DNA from: Blastococcus sp. TF02A-35
Lineage (GTDB): Bacteria; Actinomycetota; Actinomycetes; Mycobacteriales; Geodermatophilaceae
DNA length: 64,000 nt
NCBI RefSeq assembly: GCF_004571075.1
Contig: NZ_SPQP01000010.1
Span: forward strand, 1 to 64,000
Direction of reading: 5' to 3'
The notes beneath the pieces are model-generated. The model did no database searches. It had not been told where the DNA came from and saw only the letters and a program-made list of their open reading frames with translations. Of this stretch, positions 63,512 to 64,000 are shown one piece after another. The translations under genes and the position numbers were made by a program. How positions within the stretch are numbered: position 1 is the first letter of the stretch; every line of letters starts with the position of its first letter.

Positions 63512-64000
63512 TCAGGCGGCACCCTTGGCGCGGTTGCCCACGGAGTTCGGCCCGAACTCCCGGCCGTCCAGGGCCGCGATGTCGCGCTCCAGCTGCGGCA
63601 CCCGCTTGGCCGAGACCGCCATCGCGACCTTCTCCGCCACGACGCCGGTGACCAGCTGCCGCAGGGCCGCGACCGTGCCGACCGAGCGCGGCACGAACAC
63701 GCGCCGGCCCCGGGTCTCCAGGTTCTCGACCAGCGCCTCGGCGCACGCCTCGACCGAGGTGAAGGCGCCCAGCGGGCCGGGCAGCTGCCTGCGCGTCTCC
63801 TTGAAGGTGGGCAGCGCCGCCTCGGTGTCGCGCACCATGTCGGTGTCGATCCAGGTGGGGTGCGCGCTGGCCACGGTCACGCCGCGGTGGGCGACCTCGA
63901 GGCGCAGCGCGTCGCCGAAGCGCTCGACGCCGGCCTTGGACGCGCAGTAGGCGCTCATCCCCGGCAGCACGGTGAAGGCGGCCGCCGAGCTGATCAGCTG
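63512..64000 (-). CDS. SDR-family oxidoreductase (5' end outside window)
   Basis: C-terminal 162 residues of a short-chain dehydrogenase/reductase; the frame is open to base 64000. Visible: catalytic Ser in LISSAAAFTVLPG, the YxxxK pair in YCASKAGVERFGDALR, then VASAHPTWIDTDMV (the PG-like cofactor loop). A C-terminal region GRRVFVPRSVGTVAALRQLVTG follows. The NAD(P) Rossmann motif is beyond the window. Substrate unknown. Confidence 0.88.
   Translation of the reverse strand, partial: QLISSAAAFTVLPGMSAYCASKAGVERFGDALRLEVAHRGVTVASAHPTWIDTDMVRDTEAALPTFKETRRQLPGPLGAFTSVEACAEALVENLETRGRRVFVPRSVGTVAALRQLVTGVVAEKVAMAVSAKRVPQLERDIAALDGREFGPNSVGNRAKGAA

Overview
The window is about 75 percent GC and reads as a chromosomal segment of an actinobacterium, most likely of the family Geodermatophilaceae (Blastococcus, Modestobacter, Geodermatophilus). 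The reasons are the extreme GC content, an actinobacterial dcw (division and cell wall) gene order, a TCGAAC-N4-GTTCGA type LexA box, and a pink-pigment carotenoid gene set. Gene order also recalls the Mycobacterium tuberculosis ftsZ to Rv2179c interval, as remembered: dcw cluster, MTHFR next to a prenyl synthase, Rv2175c-like, PknL-like kinase, class II DAHP synthase and Rv2179c-like RNase. The genus call is inference. No tRNA, rRNA, IS element, prophage or CRISPR was seen.

Layout. 1-16.2 kb, minus strand: mraZ, rsmH, an ftsL-like gene, ftsI, murE, murF, mraY, murD, ftsW, murG, murC, ftsQ and the 5' part of ftsZ. Most neighbours overlap by ATGA/GTGA. A five-copy 10-bp array of TGG in front of mraZ looks like an MraZ operator. 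16.4-21.0 kb, plus strand: MoxR ATPase, DUF58 protein and TgpA-like transglutaminase. 21.0-30.3 kb: DUF3040, dinB with a LexA box, an Asp/Gly/Ala repeat protein, a JmjC oxygenase, a Suc/Fer-like ferredoxin, a phosphodiesterase, a methyltransferase, a glyoxalase-fold protein, an SGNH hydrolase and a DUF222-HNH protein. 30.4-35.0 kb: a LexA-controlled cassette DUF6504 - HEPN (SAV_6107) - DnaE2-type polymerase.

35.1-49.7 kb: two carotenoid loci (CrtO-like, CruF-like, CruG-like; then GGPP synthase, crtI, crtB and the cyclase halves crtYc/crtYd). They are separated by a CPBP protease, a flavin reductase, an adenosine kinase, a CDP-alcohol transferase, a lipase, an unknown protein and metF. Together these suggest a cyclised, possibly keto, hydroxylated and glycosylated C40 carotenoid. 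49.7-64 kb: an Rv2175c-like DNA-binding protein, an FMN alpha-hydroxy-acid dehydrogenase gene broken by one TAG codon, a ZTP (pfl) riboswitch and glyA, a PASTA Ser/Thr kinase, endonuclease IV, a relic of an EAL domain, threonine aldolase, DAHP synthase, a chemoreceptor, an Rv2179c-like RNase, RidA, a CPA1 antiporter and the 3' part of an SDR gene.

Themes. DNA damage response (two matching LexA palindromes, dinB, DnaE2, endonuclease IV), photo-oxidative protection (carotenoids), cell-wall growth control (MraZ, PASTA kinase) and one-carbon metabolism (ZTP switch-glyA, metF) dominate. The most noteworthy observations are the ZTP riboswitch, the SOS mutasome cassette that lacks imuB, the 142-bp antisense overlap of crtB and crtYd, the MraZ operator plus a second TGGGG array, and the repeat-protein/JmjC junction with a possible CTG start and a perfect 42-bp palindrome.
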